Counted from the stretch's first letter, positions 1 through 11,099 are shown. The stretch is 64,000 nucleotides of DNA from an uncultured Draconibacterium sp. (GCF_913063105.1 NZ_CAJXYQ010000006.1:186001-250000), one strand, 5' to 3'. The notes: generated from the sequence alone by a model not told the origin. Numbers and translations: made by a program.

Positions 1-2213
<2,213 letters not shown>

Positions 2214-2338
2214 AAAAAGTACTATAGTTGTCGGCAACAACTGAGCATGCCTTTAAACAAAGCGGGAAAGAGTATTATTTTCCGGATTGTACAAAAAAGA
2301 CAAGGGGAAATGGAAGGAATAACTACAAGCTGGTTAAA

Positions 2339-2767
2339 TCAGTTCTCCGGTGGTTCAATAATTTTTGGAGGATTAAGCCTGCTCCTTTTTTCAATAGTTA
2401 ACAAGCCATACGAAGCCCGAAGTCCATAAATAGCCTGCACCTTTAGGCCGGTTTCAAATTTATAATAGCCAATAGTTGCGACAGCTATGGCTTTTAACTG
2501 TTCTTCAGTTGCAGGAGTGTTGTCAACCAGAGCAACGGGAAGTATAAGATGTGTACCCGAAAGCCCTTCAGAAACATGGTACAAATAGCTTAAATTCAGA
2601 GCTAAATCAAAAGCCGTTTCCACCTTTCGAATCTGATAATCAACGAGTGCTATTTTAGTTGTTTTAACAGGTAAGGAAAAATCGCGGATAACACGTGCTT
2701 GTTCTTGTGCCACCGCTTTAATTGATAAAAAGCAACACAGTAAAATCAACAGTTTTTTTTGCATCAT
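2339..2767 (-). CDS. Small exported protein of unknown function
   Basis: 142 residues. The N-terminus is a clear Sec signal peptide (MMQKKLLILLCCFLSIKAVAQ) with a likely cut after AVA-Q near residue 20. The mature part is about 120 residues with alternating hydrophobic and polar stretches and no recognised motif; the tail is basic and proline-containing (RLNPPKIIEPPEN). It probably acts in the periplasm or on the cell surface. It lies between katG and the GH43 gene with large gaps on both sides, so context says little. The signal peptide makes me accept it as a real gene. No function is proposed. Confidence 0.6.
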   Translation of the reverse strand: MMQKKLLILLCCFLSIKAVAQEQARVIRDFSLPVKTTKIALVDYQIRKVETAFDLALNLSYLYHVSEGLSGTHLILPVALVDNTPATEEQLKAIAVATIGYYKFETGLKVQAIYGLRASYGLLTIEKRSRLNPPKIIEPPEN

Positions 2768-3258
2768 TTTATATTTAGTGTCAGTTTATGTGTGGTACTG
2801 CAAAATAAAACTATAAAAAAAACAGACTCGCTCAACCATGTGGCTTCCCGGTTAATAAACAGATAGAGAAAAAGGTTGCTTATGCAACCTTTTCTAGTTT
2901 GAGTAAATTGTTTATGTAAGGAAAAACGGACAATCTGCTTGTTTTTGCACCACACCTTAGAAAACTTATTGTGCGACAACCTTTTAAAACTCCGGCAGAC
3001 CAACAACATTAATAAGGGTAATTATTATTCAGATACAAGTTATGGAAATAGAAAACAATTAAAAAGAGACTAAATAGTATTTAATTAAAATTTAACAATT
3101 TTAATCTTTCCACTGCTATTTCAATGAAACGTATATAAGCCACTGGGGTTAACTAAAGGCAAAAACAAATAGAAAGCAAATAATAGCAGCCTTTACTAAA
3201 ACCAGCCCATCGGTAAAGGAAAAACCTTTGCTTTGTTTATTTTTACGATAAAAAACAT
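2768..3258. other. 491-bp intergenic region
   Basis: This separates a minus-strand exported protein from a plus-strand GH43 lipoprotein. Apart from the stem-loop at 2870-2893 it is AT-rich and holds no convincing reading frame, tRNA or exact TAnnTTTG promoter. The segment just before 3259 has TATTTTTA, one mismatch from the -7 element. Confidence 0.5.
2870..2893. terminator. Perfect 10-bp stem-loop with T-tracts on both sides
   Basis: AAAAGGTTGC (2870-2879), loop TTAT, GCAACCTTTT (2884-2893). The stem is perfect and works as an intrinsic terminator in either direction. It is not at the end of any recognised gene: it lies about 100 bp upstream of the minus-strand exported protein, and the next plus-strand gene starts at 3259. 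Confidence 0.6.
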
Positions 3259-4197
3259 ATGAAACAGTTATTTTACTTTATCCTATTGCTCATACTTGCC
3301 ACCGGCTGCCAACCCAAAGAAAATAGTACGAAAGTATATCTGTTTTCGTATTTTAAAGATAACGGACAAGACGGGCTACACCTGGCCTACAGTTACGATG
3401 GCTACCGCTTTGTTGCACTAAACAACGATTCGTCAATTCTGACCCCCCAGGTAGCCGATGATCGTTTAATGCGCGATCCTTGCATAATTAAAGGCCCTGA
3501 CAATAAATTTCATATGGTTTGGACGGTTAGTTGGAATGACCGGGGAATTGGATATGCCTGGTCCGAAGATTTGATTCACTGGTCTGATCAAAAATTTATT
3601 CCCGTAATGCAGCATGAGCCTACGGCACGCAACTGCTGGGCTCCGGAACTATTTTATGATGAAGTAGAGCAACAATATATGATTTACTGGGCCACAACTA
3701 TTCCCAATCGTTTTAAGTCTGGCGAAACACAGGGCGACAGCAATTATAATCACCGGATGTATTTTACCACCACAAAAGACTTTACCGATTTTAGTCCAAC
3801 TCAACTTTTATACAACGAAGATTTTAATGTAATTGATGCGGTGATAAAAAAGATTAATAACGAATACCTAATGTTTTTAAAAGATGAAACCCGTAATCCG
3901 GCAAGAAAGCACATACGTATCGCAAAAAGTACTTCGTTATATGGTGGGTATAAACTTGCTTCGCCACCAATTTCTCCGGACTGGGTTGAAGGGCCAACCG
4001 TAACAAAAGTAAATAATTGGTGGGTTGTTTATTACGATGAATATACGCGCCACCATATGGGAGCTATTCGATCGGCCGATTTAATTAATTGGGAGACAAT
4101 AAACGACAGCATTAGTTTTCCTGAAGGAACCCGGCATGGAACAATATTCAAAGCAGAGGAGCGCACACTGAACGATTTAATCGAAGCATTTGATTAA
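3259..4197 (+). CDS. Glycoside hydrolase family 43-type lipoprotein
   Basis: Predicted surface or periplasmic glycosidase (beta-xylosidase, arabinosidase or galactanase type). It has 312 residues with a lipoprotein signal ending LATGC, lipid Cys 17. The rest fits one five-bladed propeller. The three acidic residues expected of GH43 can be placed: base D73 in MRDPCI, pKa modulator D193 in NVIDAV, and acid E244 in WVEGPTV. The segment HEPTARNCWAPELFYDE is typical of the family. It is not part of a visible polysaccharide-utilisation locus: there is no SusC/SusD nearby, and the next gene is convergent. The family is confident; the substrate is not known. Confidence 0.85.
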   Translation: MKQLFYFILLLILATGCQPKENSTKVYLFSYFKDNGQDGLHLAYSYDGYRFVALNNDSSILTPQVADDRLMRDPCIIKGPDNKFHMVWTVSWNDRGIGYAWSEDLIHWSDQKFIPVMQHEPTARNCWAPELFYDEVEQQYMIYWATTIPNRFKSGETQGDSNYNHRMYFTTTKDFTDFSPTQLLYNEDFNVIDAVIKKINNEYLMFLKDETRNPARKHIRIAKSTSLYGGYKLASPPISPDWVEGPTVTKVNNWWVVYYDEYTRHHMGAIRSADLINWETINDSISFPEGTRHGTIFKAEERTLNDLIEAFD

Positions 4198-4268
4198 AAG
4201 AACAGCATCTACGCTCGAGCTTAGAGCGAGCCCTAAAATCACCAAAAATTAACTATTGAAATTTACTT

Positions 4269-5636
4269 TTAGTCCAGAAATTTACTGTAAGTGATTCGCA
4301 TTTCCACACCATCATTTTTTGCACTTTTCATCACTACCCTGTTGGCAATATCAACACGGCGTCCGGTGGTTAGGAAAAAGCCCTGATTACCTACAAAATC
4401 GTCATCTTCCGGGTCGGTTACATCAATTATACGTTGTACGTGCTGCGTAATATTAAAGCTGTAGGAATAATCGCTGGTATCAAGATATCCGCCATAAAAA
4501 ACAGGATTAAAGAAGTAATCTATCGGGCGGTACTCTTCTTCGTCTGGTGCCACAAAAGTAAACATCAATTGCGATGGTGGCGGATAATTGTGAATATCGC
4601 TTTTAACGGTATCAACATGAAATACTATTTCAGCTTTATTGATTCCCATATTTGTAGAGTCTTTCCAGTTTTCAAGTCCCGATATGGTTATTCTTGATTT
4701 TAAGCCACCCGTTGGCTGCACATAAACCACATCGTCTTCCACATCTTCCTGGTCCAGATGATCAAAAAATGGTGTGCCCGTATAATCGTGTTCTATTCCA
4801 CTAATACGTGCACTGTAATCGGTAATTAAAAAAGCTCGCGAGAGGGTATCGGGCGATTCACCTTCTTCCAAATCCATGTTTTCATCGTTGTTGTAATACA
4901 CCAGCAAAGCCGACCCCTGAAAAGTACTGGTTGCCATCGTATGCAAAGTTATTAATGCCCCTTTACCGCTTACATCTTCGCTCTCAATAAAAAGTCCTTT
5001 AAAATATTGCAAAAATACATCGTTATTAATTAAATCAAGCGAATCGGCATAAACCAGCTTTTCTCCAAGCGAATTATCGAGTGGAATGGTTAGCATTTGG
5101 AAATTGGTATCCTGAGTGGCAGAATCGAGTTCAACTTTTGGTGTAAAATCAAACTCTGCCAAGGGCACATCTGAAGCCATTGATTTTAAATCAATATCCT
5201 GCGTATATTCCGCATCCGGATCGAGATACGTTTCCAGTTCATAAACCTTAATATGCTGCTGGGTTAATGTATCTCCATATACATTTCGATAAAAAATATA
5301 TAATCGTACCGAATCAACTACCGGATTAGTACCAAAATCAGGGTAAGAAGTTAAACGAAACTGAGCGGCATAATCAACGGTCGTTTTCCCAAAAACGGGA
5401 TCGTTAAATGTTCCCAGCAAGTTGTAATCCGATTTGTTTGAAACAATACCATTCTCGGTAAAGGTAAATGACGAGATTTTATCGGAAACCGAAATGTTCC
5501 GGACATTAATTAGATCTTCTTTGGGCAAAATACCCAAACCTAAATCGTTTTCGTCGCTGTTGCAGGCTACCAAAGCACTAACAAGAATTAATAAACCACT
5601 AAAGGCTTTTAATAATTGCGTTCTACTATATTTCAT
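4269..5636 (-). CDS. DUF4270 family lipoprotein
   Basis: 455 residues with a lipobox SALVAC (Cys 25) followed by NSDENDLGLGILP, characteristic of the DUF4270 family found throughout Bacteroidota. The mature protein is rich in beta strand and acidic residues, with segments such as DSVRLYIFYRN. No catalytic motif is seen. It is probably exported to the outer membrane. It lies downstream of the glycogen-synthase-like gene on the same strand, 203 bp away, an arrangement seen in related genomes, so the two may be co-expressed. The function of the family is not established. Confidence 0.88.
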   Translation of the reverse strand: MKYSRTQLLKAFSGLLILVSALVACNSDENDLGLGILPKEDLINVRNISVSDKISSFTFTENGIVSNKSDYNLLGTFNDPVFGKTTVDYAAQFRLTSYPDFGTNPVVDSVRLYIFYRNVYGDTLTQQHIKVYELETYLDPDAEYTQDIDLKSMASDVPLAEFDFTPKVELDSATQDTNFQMLTIPLDNSLGEKLVYADSLDLINNDVFLQYFKGLFIESEDVSGKGALITLHTMATSTFQGSALLVYYNNDENMDLEEGESPDTLSRAFLITDYSARISGIEHDYTGTPFFDHLDQEDVEDDVVYVQPTGGLKSRITISGLENWKDSTNMGINKAEIVFHVDTVKSDIHNYPPPSQLMFTFVAPDEEEYRPIDYFFNPVFYGGYLDTSDYSYSFNITQHVQRIIDVTDPEDDDFVGNQGFFLTTGRRVDIANRVVMKSAKNDGVEMRITYSKFLD

Positions 5637-5839
5637 GTTAACTTTTCCAATTTAATAAAAGGAAGCTTCACACACTGTAGCCAATGCAGTTTCGCAAACT
5701 AAAACAGTTATGGTTGCTTCGTCAATTTTCTGAATTCTGAAAAACTTCACAAACATAGAAAATTACGGCGTAAGCTTTTCTGAAATTCCGGCAAAATTGA
5801 ACTTTTTAAATATAATTTTGATTCTTTAACACCGTAATC

Positions 5840-6640
5840 TTACACTTTATCGTAAAACTCGTTGTATGCGTCAATGTATGTTTCTTTTGGCTGATAATCA
5901 AGAAACAGCTTACCGTTCTCCTGGATGTAGTTTTTTACATCGGGATTAATGTTTTCCGATCCCTGAATAACCGCATCAGAATAACCGATGGCCATCTTGC
6001 TAACGTTTGCAAATGTAGGATCTTCAATACCTTTTACATCATCGGCAGTAATGCCTTCGAGTAGTAATTTTTCGTTAAACTTACTATCCAGGGTCTTTTT
6101 AAAATCGTCGTTATAAACCGAATACACCAACTTCGAATTCTGGAATAACGGATCGTTATAATAATACTTTTTAATGTAAAGTGGCACCAACGAGGTAAGC
6201 CATCCGTGACAGTGAATAATATCCGGTGCCCAACGCAACTTAATTACGGTTTCGAGAACACCACGCGCAAAAAACACCGCACGTTCATCATTATCCTCAA
6301 ACTCGTTTCCATCGGCATCGTGCAATACCGCTTTTCGCTGAAAATAATCTTCGTTGTCAATAAAATACACCTGCATACGTGCAGCTTGTATCGATGCAAC
6401 TTTTATGATAAGCGGATGGTCGGTATCGTTAATCACAAGGTTCATACCCGATAAACGGATCACCTCGTGCAACTGATTTCTTCGCTCGTTAACACAGCCA
6501 TAGCGTGGCATAAATGTTCTTATCTCTCTCCCCTTTTCCTGCACGCCCTGTGGCAGGTAACGTGCAATTTCCGACATCTCGCTTTCAGGCAGGTAAGGAG
6601 TAATTTCTTGTGAAATATAAAGGATTCTTTTCTTTTCCAT
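5840..6640 (-). CDS. Glycogen/starch synthase N-terminal-domain protein (short, degenerate)
   Basis: 266 residues from ATG 6640 (MEKKRILYISQEITPYLPE). An upstream in-frame start at 6733 would add a hydrophobic tail that crosses the promoter, so I reject it. The protein matches only the N-terminal Rossmann half of GT5 glycogen synthases (IIHCHGWLTSLVPLYIKKYY is typical); the family's usual length is about 480. The N-terminal KxGGL ADP-glucose motif is missing: at that place the sequence reads PESEMSEIARYLPQG. The C-terminal GT-B half is absent. Short versions of this kind beside panC recur in Bacteroidota, so this is probably a conserved non-canonical protein and not a fresh truncation. Glycogen synthesis should not be assumed. 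Confidence 0.8.
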   Translation of the reverse strand: MEKKRILYISQEITPYLPESEMSEIARYLPQGVQEKGREIRTFMPRYGCVNERRNQLHEVIRLSGMNLVINDTDHPLIIKVASIQAARMQVYFIDNEDYFQRKAVLHDADGNEFEDNDERAVFFARGVLETVIKLRWAPDIIHCHGWLTSLVPLYIKKYYYNDPLFQNSKLVYSVYNDDFKKTLDSKFNEKLLLEGITADDVKGIEDPTFANVSKMAIGYSDAVIQGSENINPDVKNYIQENGKLFLDYQPKETYIDAYNEFYDKV

Positions 6641-6670
6641 GAACCAATAAGTGCAGTTAAAAACAGGGTG

Positions 6671-6700
6671 CAAAAGTAATAAAAATAAACGAATTGTCAA
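6671..6700 (-). promoter_or_regulatory. Promoter for the glycogen-synthase-like gene
   Basis: On the minus strand TTG (6700-6698), a 19-bp spacer, then TACTTTTG (6678-6671) match the Bacteroidota -33/-7 consensus exactly, with the ATG at 6640 about 31 nt downstream of the -7 box. Confidence 0.75.
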
Positions 6701-6737
6701 GTTAAGTTGGTTAGCTTCAGCCAGTATCATCACTTTT

Positions 6738-6771
6738 TTTGATGTTTTAACAATTAAAATTACTTACTTTG
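6738..6771 (+). promoter_or_regulatory. Promoter for panC-panD
   Basis: TTTG (6738-6741), a 22-bp spacer, then TTACTTTG (6764-6771), one mismatch from TAnnTTTG, followed by GCAGCC as at metG. The panC ATG is 20 nt further on. With the divergent promoter at 6671-6700 it forms a back-to-back pair about 40 bp apart. Confidence 0.6.
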
Positions 6772-6790
6772 CAGCCGCAAAAATTCAGGG

Positions 6791-7627
6791 ATGAAACTGC
6801 TTACTACAGTAAACGACTTACAATTTGAGATACAACAACTTGGAGCTGAAAGCCAGGTTGGTTTTGTACCTACCATGGGGGCACTCCATGCGGGGCATAT
6901 TTCGCTGGTTAAACAGGCGGTAAAAGAAAATCGTATTGTAGTGGTAAGTATTTTTGTAAACCCCACCCAGTTTAACGATGCGAAAGACCTTGAACGTTAC
7001 CCACGTACGCTCGAAAACGATATGCACCTGCTGGAACCAACAGGTTGTGCCATTGTGTTTGCTCCTAATGCCAAAGAAGTTTACCCCGAACCGGATAAAC
7101 GTAAATTTAACTTTGGAAAATTGGAAGAGGTGATGGAAGGCAAACATCGCCCGGGGCACTTTAATGGTGTGGCCCAGGTGGTTAGCCGTCTTTTCGACAT
7201 GGTAAAACCTGCAAAAGCCTACTTCGGATTAAAGGATTTTCAGCAACTGGCCATTGTTAAAAATATGGTAAAACAACTGCAACTTCCGGTGGAAATTGTA
7301 CCTTGCGCCATTATTCGCGAAAAAAGTGGTTTGGCCATGAGCTCGCGAAATGAATTATTGACAGAAGAACAGCGGAAAAATGCAGCCGTAATTTCAGAGA
7401 CTTTATTTAAAGCCAAAGAACTTAAAGCGCAAAATTCCGTACAAGAAATCGTGGATTGGGTGACAGAAACGATAAACAAGAACCCCTTCCTTGATGTTGA
7501 ATATTTTGAGATTGTTGACGACGAACAGCTGCAACCGGTGAAGAACTGGGAGAAAGATTCGACAAAAGTTGGATGTGTTGCAGTTTTTTGCGGCGAAATC
7601 CGACTAATTGACAATATAGTTTTTTAA
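6791..7627 (+). CDS. panC: Pantothenate synthetase
   Basis: Condenses pantoate and beta-alanine with ATP to give pantothenate, in the cytoplasm, as part of CoA synthesis. 278 residues, full length. The nucleotidyltransferase signature [10 protein letters not shown] spans residues 27-36; NPTQF, LKDFQQ and AMSSRNELL follow in the right order. The C-terminal segment ends [11 protein letters not shown]. panD follows after 19 bp and should be co-transcribed. A copy of the last 43 codons of this gene recurs at 10548-10676. Confidence 0.97.
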   Translation: MKLLTTVNDLQFEIQQLGAESQVGFVPTMGALHAGHISLVKQAVKENRIVVVSIFVNPTQFNDAKDLERYPRTLENDMHLLEPTGCAIVFAPNAKEVYPEPDKRKFNFGKLEEVMEGKHRPGHFNGVAQVVSRLFDMVKPAKAYFGLKDFQQLAIVKNMVKQLQLPVEIVPCAIIREKSGLAMSSRNELLTEEQRKNAAVISETLFKAKELKAQNSVQEIVDWVTETINKNPFLDVEYFEIVDDEQLQPVKNWEKDSTKVGCVAVFCGEIRLIDNIVF

Positions 7628-7646
7628 GACCGAAATAAGCATAGTT

Positions 7647-7997
7647 ATGCAAATTGAAGTTTGTAAATCGAAAATACACAAGGTTACCGTTACCGAGGCA
7701 AACCTGCAATATGTGGGAAGTATCACCATCGACGAGGATTTGATGGATGCGGCAAACCTTATTGAGAACGAAAAAGTTCAGGTTGTTAATATTAACAACG
7801 GAGAGCGCCTGGAGACGTATGTAATTAGGGGCGAACGCGGAACGGGAACAATCTGTTTGAACGGACCGGCTGCACGTAAAGTTGCTGTTGGCGACGTGGT
7901 AATTATCATTTCGTATGCATTGATGGATTTTGAAGAGGCTAAAACTTTTAAGCCCAGTCTTATTTTCCCCGATATTGAAACAAACAGTATTGTTTAA
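7647..7997 (+). CDS. panD: Aspartate 1-decarboxylase (copy 1)
   Basis: Pyruvoyl enzyme that makes beta-alanine from aspartate for the PanC reaction. 116 residues, as usual. The self-cleavage pair G24-S25 (QYVGSITID) is intact, as are K9, R54, Y58 and the [15 protein letters not shown] stretch. It lies 19 bp after panC and is followed by an intrinsic terminator. A second copy lies at 10696-11046: 109 of 116 residues are identical. This copy keeps the conserved Gly at position 65 and is the canonical one. Confidence 0.97.
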   Translation: MQIEVCKSKIHKVTVTEANLQYVGSITIDEDLMDAANLIENEKVQVVNINNGERLETYVIRGERGTGTICLNGPAARKVAVGDVVIIISYALMDFEEAKTFKPSLIFPDIETNSIV

Positions 7998-8025
7998 ACT
8001 GATAAATGTTTTTTAAAAAGATAAT

Positions 8026-8058
8026 ACCTCGTGGCTGAAAAACCACGAGGTGTTTTAT
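8026..8058. terminator. Terminator after panD copy 1
   Basis: ACCTCGTGG (8026-8034), 8-nt loop, CCACGAGGT (8043-8051), then TGTTTTATTT. It also lies just past the end of the minus-strand GH3 gene and may serve both. Its 5' arm recurs in the terminator of panD copy 2. Confidence 0.85.
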
Positions 8059-8068
8059 TTATAGCCGC

Positions 8069-10408
8069 TTAATTAACTGCTATTTTTGTCTGCAAACGAA
8101 TATCGTCAGATGAAGCGCCAATCATTAGTTGAAAACTACCTGGTTCAAGAACACGGTCCAGCTCTTTATTTACAATTGATAAATCATCAGGTGTTAGTGT
8201 AAACCGGATTGTAGTTTCTTCCTGTTTTTTCAAATAAAACCGTTTAAAATGTTTTAACTGTTTCAGGGGTTGCACCATCGAAGCAAATTCGTCTCTGATA
8301 TACAATTGTACTACTTCTTCACCATCGTAATTTCCGGTGTTTTTTACTACAAACGCAATCTCAAACTCATTGTTAGCCTGTTTTTTTACTTGTAAGTTTT
8401 GATATGCGAAAGTTGTAAAACTAAGTCCGTAGCCAAAAGTGTAAAGTGGTGTTGCGGCAATCTCAACATAAGCGTGTGCATTCGGATTTTTTTTGTTGTA
8501 GTATACAGGAACCTGCCCAACGTTTCGGGGAACAGAAATCGGCAACCGTCCTGCCGGATTATAATCTCCAAATAAAATATCTGCTATCGCATTTCCCCCT
8601 TCTTGCCCCGGGTACCAGGCGTTTAATAATGCATCTGCATTTTGTGCAGCCCAATTCATGTTAAGTGGTCGGCCTTCAATATAAACAACAATTAATGGTT
8701 TGCCGGTTGCTTTTATTGCTTTTAACAAATTCATTTGGAAACCAAGTAATTCAAGAGTTGCCCGGTCAAAACCTTCACCACATTCCATGTCGCTTATTGT
8801 GTTGGAAGAGGCAATTGCTGCTCCGGTATTCTGATAACTGGTTTTAAAGTCGCGGGCACTCGATCCACCTACAGCAACAAGCACTGCATCTGCACTTTGG
8901 GCCGCTTCAACGGCTTCCGAAATATTTTGCCGGCTGGTATCTCTAATGGAACAGCCTTTAACGTAACTTACATTCTCCTTCCCAATTTTTGAAATAACAC
9001 CCTCTAAAATGGTAATTACATTACTGTCTTCCTGAGGTGCAGTATAGTCGCCAAGCATATTGTAGCGGTTGTGTGCATTGGGGCCAATAACAGCAATTTT
9101 GCCTATCGTTTTCTTTAACGGAAGAGTGTTGTTGTCATTTTTCAGCAGTACAACCGATTGTTGTGCAGCCTTTCGTGCAACAGCTATATTAGCTTGTGTT
9201 CGTACATTCAGTTTTGCTTTTTCAGCATCGACATATGGATTTTCAAACAGCCCCATTTCAAACTTTAAACGAAGTACCCGGTATGCAGCTGAATCAATCA
9301 GTTCTTCTTTAATTCGTGAGTCTTTAACAGCCTCAATAAGTTTTATGTAGGCGTCACCACCCAAATCAACATCAACACCTGCAGTTAGAGCTTGAATGGC
9401 CGCATCCTGAATAGTTGGAGCGACAAAATGACTGCCATGAATTCCTTCAATACTGTATAGATCGGATACTGCAAATCCTGAAAAATGCCAATCTTTTTGT
9501 AAAATGTCGCGATACAAATAAGAATTTGCTGTACATGGAATACCATCAATCGAATTATACGAGGTCATTACCGACAAAGCACCCGCTTCAATTGCAGCTT
9601 TAAAAGGAGGCAGAAAACTCTGATGTATCTCGTGAATTCCTACCGACGAAGCATTTCCATTTTGACCGCTAATGGGAACTCCATAGGCAATAAAATGTTT
9701 TAATGTTGAAATGGTACTGCTTTCATTTGAGAGGTCTCCTGCACCTTCGCCTTTAACAATCGCAGCTCCAAGTTTTGCTGCTAATACCGGGTCTTCTCCG
9801 TATGTTTCTTCAACTCTCGACCAACGTGCATCGCGTGCCAAATCAAGTACGGGACCGTAGGCAATGTGTGCTCCCTGTAAGCGAATTTCACTGGCCATTA
9901 CTGCTCCAACTTCGGTTAAAAGTTCTTCCGACCAGCTTGATGCCAATCCTATACCGGTAGGAAAAACAGTTGTTCCAATTGCCATGTGTCCATGTGGACT
10001 TTCTTCAGCCAAAAAAAGTGGAATCCCCAAACGGGTGTTTTCTAAAATATACTGCTGAAAGGCATTTCCCGCTTTTGCAGCCAACTCCGGATTTAAACCG
10101 TTCTCCAGTGTTTTCTGTGTCCACGGATCAGCGCGGTAAGCCGCCCAAAGCATGCCGATGTGTTGCTCTTTTAAAATCGTTTTAAATTTCTCAGAACAAC
10201 TAACATCATCGCCGTTTCGTTCGTACATTTCCCAACCAAGGGAACAGAGCAATTGGCCTACTTTTTCTTCCAGTGTCATCCGTGAAAGCAAATCCTGAGT
10301 CCGTTCATCGGCACTTAGAGTGGAATTTTTATAGGGTTGAGCCTGAGCAGTTGAAGCCAAAGTAAGTAGAATAAAAAGTATAAAGTATAATGTATGACAT
10401 TTTTTCAT
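8069..10408 (-). CDS. Glycoside hydrolase family 3 beta-glucosidase, exported
   Basis: Hydrolyses terminal beta-linked glucose or xylose from oligosaccharides, probably in the periplasm. 779 residues with a signal peptide cut near STAQAQ (residue 24). The order is GH3 N-terminal barrel (about 40-370), C-terminal domain (about 420-640) and fibronectin III-like domain (about 680-770). The nucleophile is D316 in GFAVSDLYSIEG. The KHFIAYG stretch and the AEESPHGH stretch are typical. It resembles BglX in layout. It has no partner genes and sits, on the opposite strand, between the two panD copies; its position is discussed in the findings. The family is certain, the specificity inferred. Confidence 0.93.
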   Translation of the reverse strand: MKKCHTLYFILFILLTLASTAQAQPYKNSTLSADERTQDLLSRMTLEEKVGQLLCSLGWEMYERNGDDVSCSEKFKTILKEQHIGMLWAAYRADPWTQKTLENGLNPELAAKAGNAFQQYILENTRLGIPLFLAEESPHGHMAIGTTVFPTGIGLASSWSEELLTEVGAVMASEIRLQGAHIAYGPVLDLARDARWSRVEETYGEDPVLAAKLGAAIVKGEGAGDLSNESSTISTLKHFIAYGVPISGQNGNASSVGIHEIHQSFLPPFKAAIEAGALSVMTSYNSIDGIPCTANSYLYRDILQKDWHFSGFAVSDLYSIEGIHGSHFVAPTIQDAAIQALTAGVDVDLGGDAYIKLIEAVKDSRIKEELIDSAAYRVLRLKFEMGLFENPYVDAEKAKLNVRTQANIAVARKAAQQSVVLLKNDNNTLPLKKTIGKIAVIGPNAHNRYNMLGDYTAPQEDSNVITILEGVISKIGKENVSYVKGCSIRDTSRQNISEAVEAAQSADAVLVAVGGSSARDFKTSYQNTGAAIASSNTISDMECGEGFDRATLELLGFQMNLLKAIKATGKPLIVVYIEGRPLNMNWAAQNADALLNAWYPGQEGGNAIADILFGDYNPAGRLPISVPRNVGQVPVYYNKKNPNAHAYVEIAATPLYTFGYGLSFTTFAYQNLQVKKQANNEFEIAFVVKNTGNYDGEEVVQLYIRDEFASMVQPLKQLKHFKRFYLKKQEETTIRFTLTPDDLSIVNKELDRVLEPGSFQLMIGASSDDIRLQTKIAVN

Positions 10409-10547
10409 AAAACCTGAATTTTATAATTTTCGTTAAAGATGGGAAGATATTCTTAAATAATTTAAAAAGTGGTTTTGTTTGTAGTAATTCTACATGTTTT
10501 GTTAAAACACCAAATTTAATTTTGAGCACCTATGAGTAAAAAGTCTA

Positions 10548-10676
10548 AAATATTTTGAGCCTGTTGACGACGAACAGCTGCAACCGGTGAAAAACTGGGA
10601 CGAAAAATCGACAAAAGTTGGGTGTGTTGCTGCTTTTTGCGGAAAGATCAGGTTAATTGACAATATAGTTTTTTAA
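10548..10676 (+). pseudogene. Relic of the panC 3' end
   Basis: 43 codons reading [18 protein letters not shown]... to IRLIDNIVF and a stop match the C-terminus of the complete panC (7499-7627) with only a few substitutions. Homology stops abruptly at the 5' end and there is no start codon or N-terminal domain. The 19 bp between its stop and the second panD are identical to those at copy 1. Confidence 0.9.
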
Positions 10677-10695
10677 GACCGAAATAAGCATAGTT

Positions 10696-11046
10696 ATGCA
10701 AATTGAAGTATGTAAATCGAAAATACACAAGGATACCGTTACTGAAGCAAACCTGCAATATGTTGGAAGTATCACCATCGACGAGGATTTGATGGATGTG
10801 GCAAACCTTATTGAGAACGAAAAAGTACAGGTTGTTAATATTAACAACGGAGAGCGTTTAGAGACTTATGTTATCAGAGGCGAGCGCGAATCGGGTACCA
10901 TTTGTTTGAATGGTTCGGCTGCACGTAAAGTGGCTGTTGGCGATGTGGTAATTATCATTTCGTACGCCTTAATGGATTTCGAGGAAGCCAAAACATTTAA
11001 GCCAAGTTTGATCTTCCCCGATATTGAAACCAATACTGTAGTATAA
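10696..11046 (+). CDS. panD: Aspartate 1-decarboxylase (copy 2)
   Basis: Second panD, 116 residues, 109 identical to copy 1. The cleavage site G24-S25, K9, R54 and Y58 are kept. The changes are V13D, A35V, G65E, T66S, P74S, S114T and I115V; G65 lies in the normally conserved ERG(S/T)G loop, so activity may be altered. In codons 1-53 only 7 codons differ from copy 1, but in codons 54-116 about 33 do, nearly all silently. It is preceded by a panC relic and not by a complete panC, so its promoter is unclear. The intact frame and the synonymous bias indicate that it has been under selection. Confidence 0.93.
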   Translation: MQIEVCKSKIHKDTVTEANLQYVGSITIDEDLMDVANLIENEKVQVVNINNGERLETYVIRGERESGTICLNGSAARKVAVGDVVIIISYALMDFEEAKTFKPSLIFPDIETNTVV

Positions 11047-11067
11047 AATACGTTACATATAAATATG

Positions 11068-11099
11068 AACCTCGTGGTTTTTACTGCGAGGTTTTTTTA
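11068..11099 (+). terminator. Terminator after panD copy 2
   Basis: AACCTCG (11068-11074) and CGAGGTT (11087-11093) followed by TTTTTT. The 5' arm with its flank (ACCTCGTGG) is shared with the copy 1 terminator, so the duplicated block includes it. Confidence 0.85.

Noticed and set aside
2764-3009. 81-codon minus-strand frame
   Set aside because: It runs through the perfect terminator stem at 2870-2893 and has no family resemblance or signal that would make it credible.
6641-6733. N-terminal extension of the glycogen-synthase-like gene
   Set aside because: The extension would cross the -7 and -33 boxes at 6671-6700 and does not match the family, which begins near MEKKRILYISQE.
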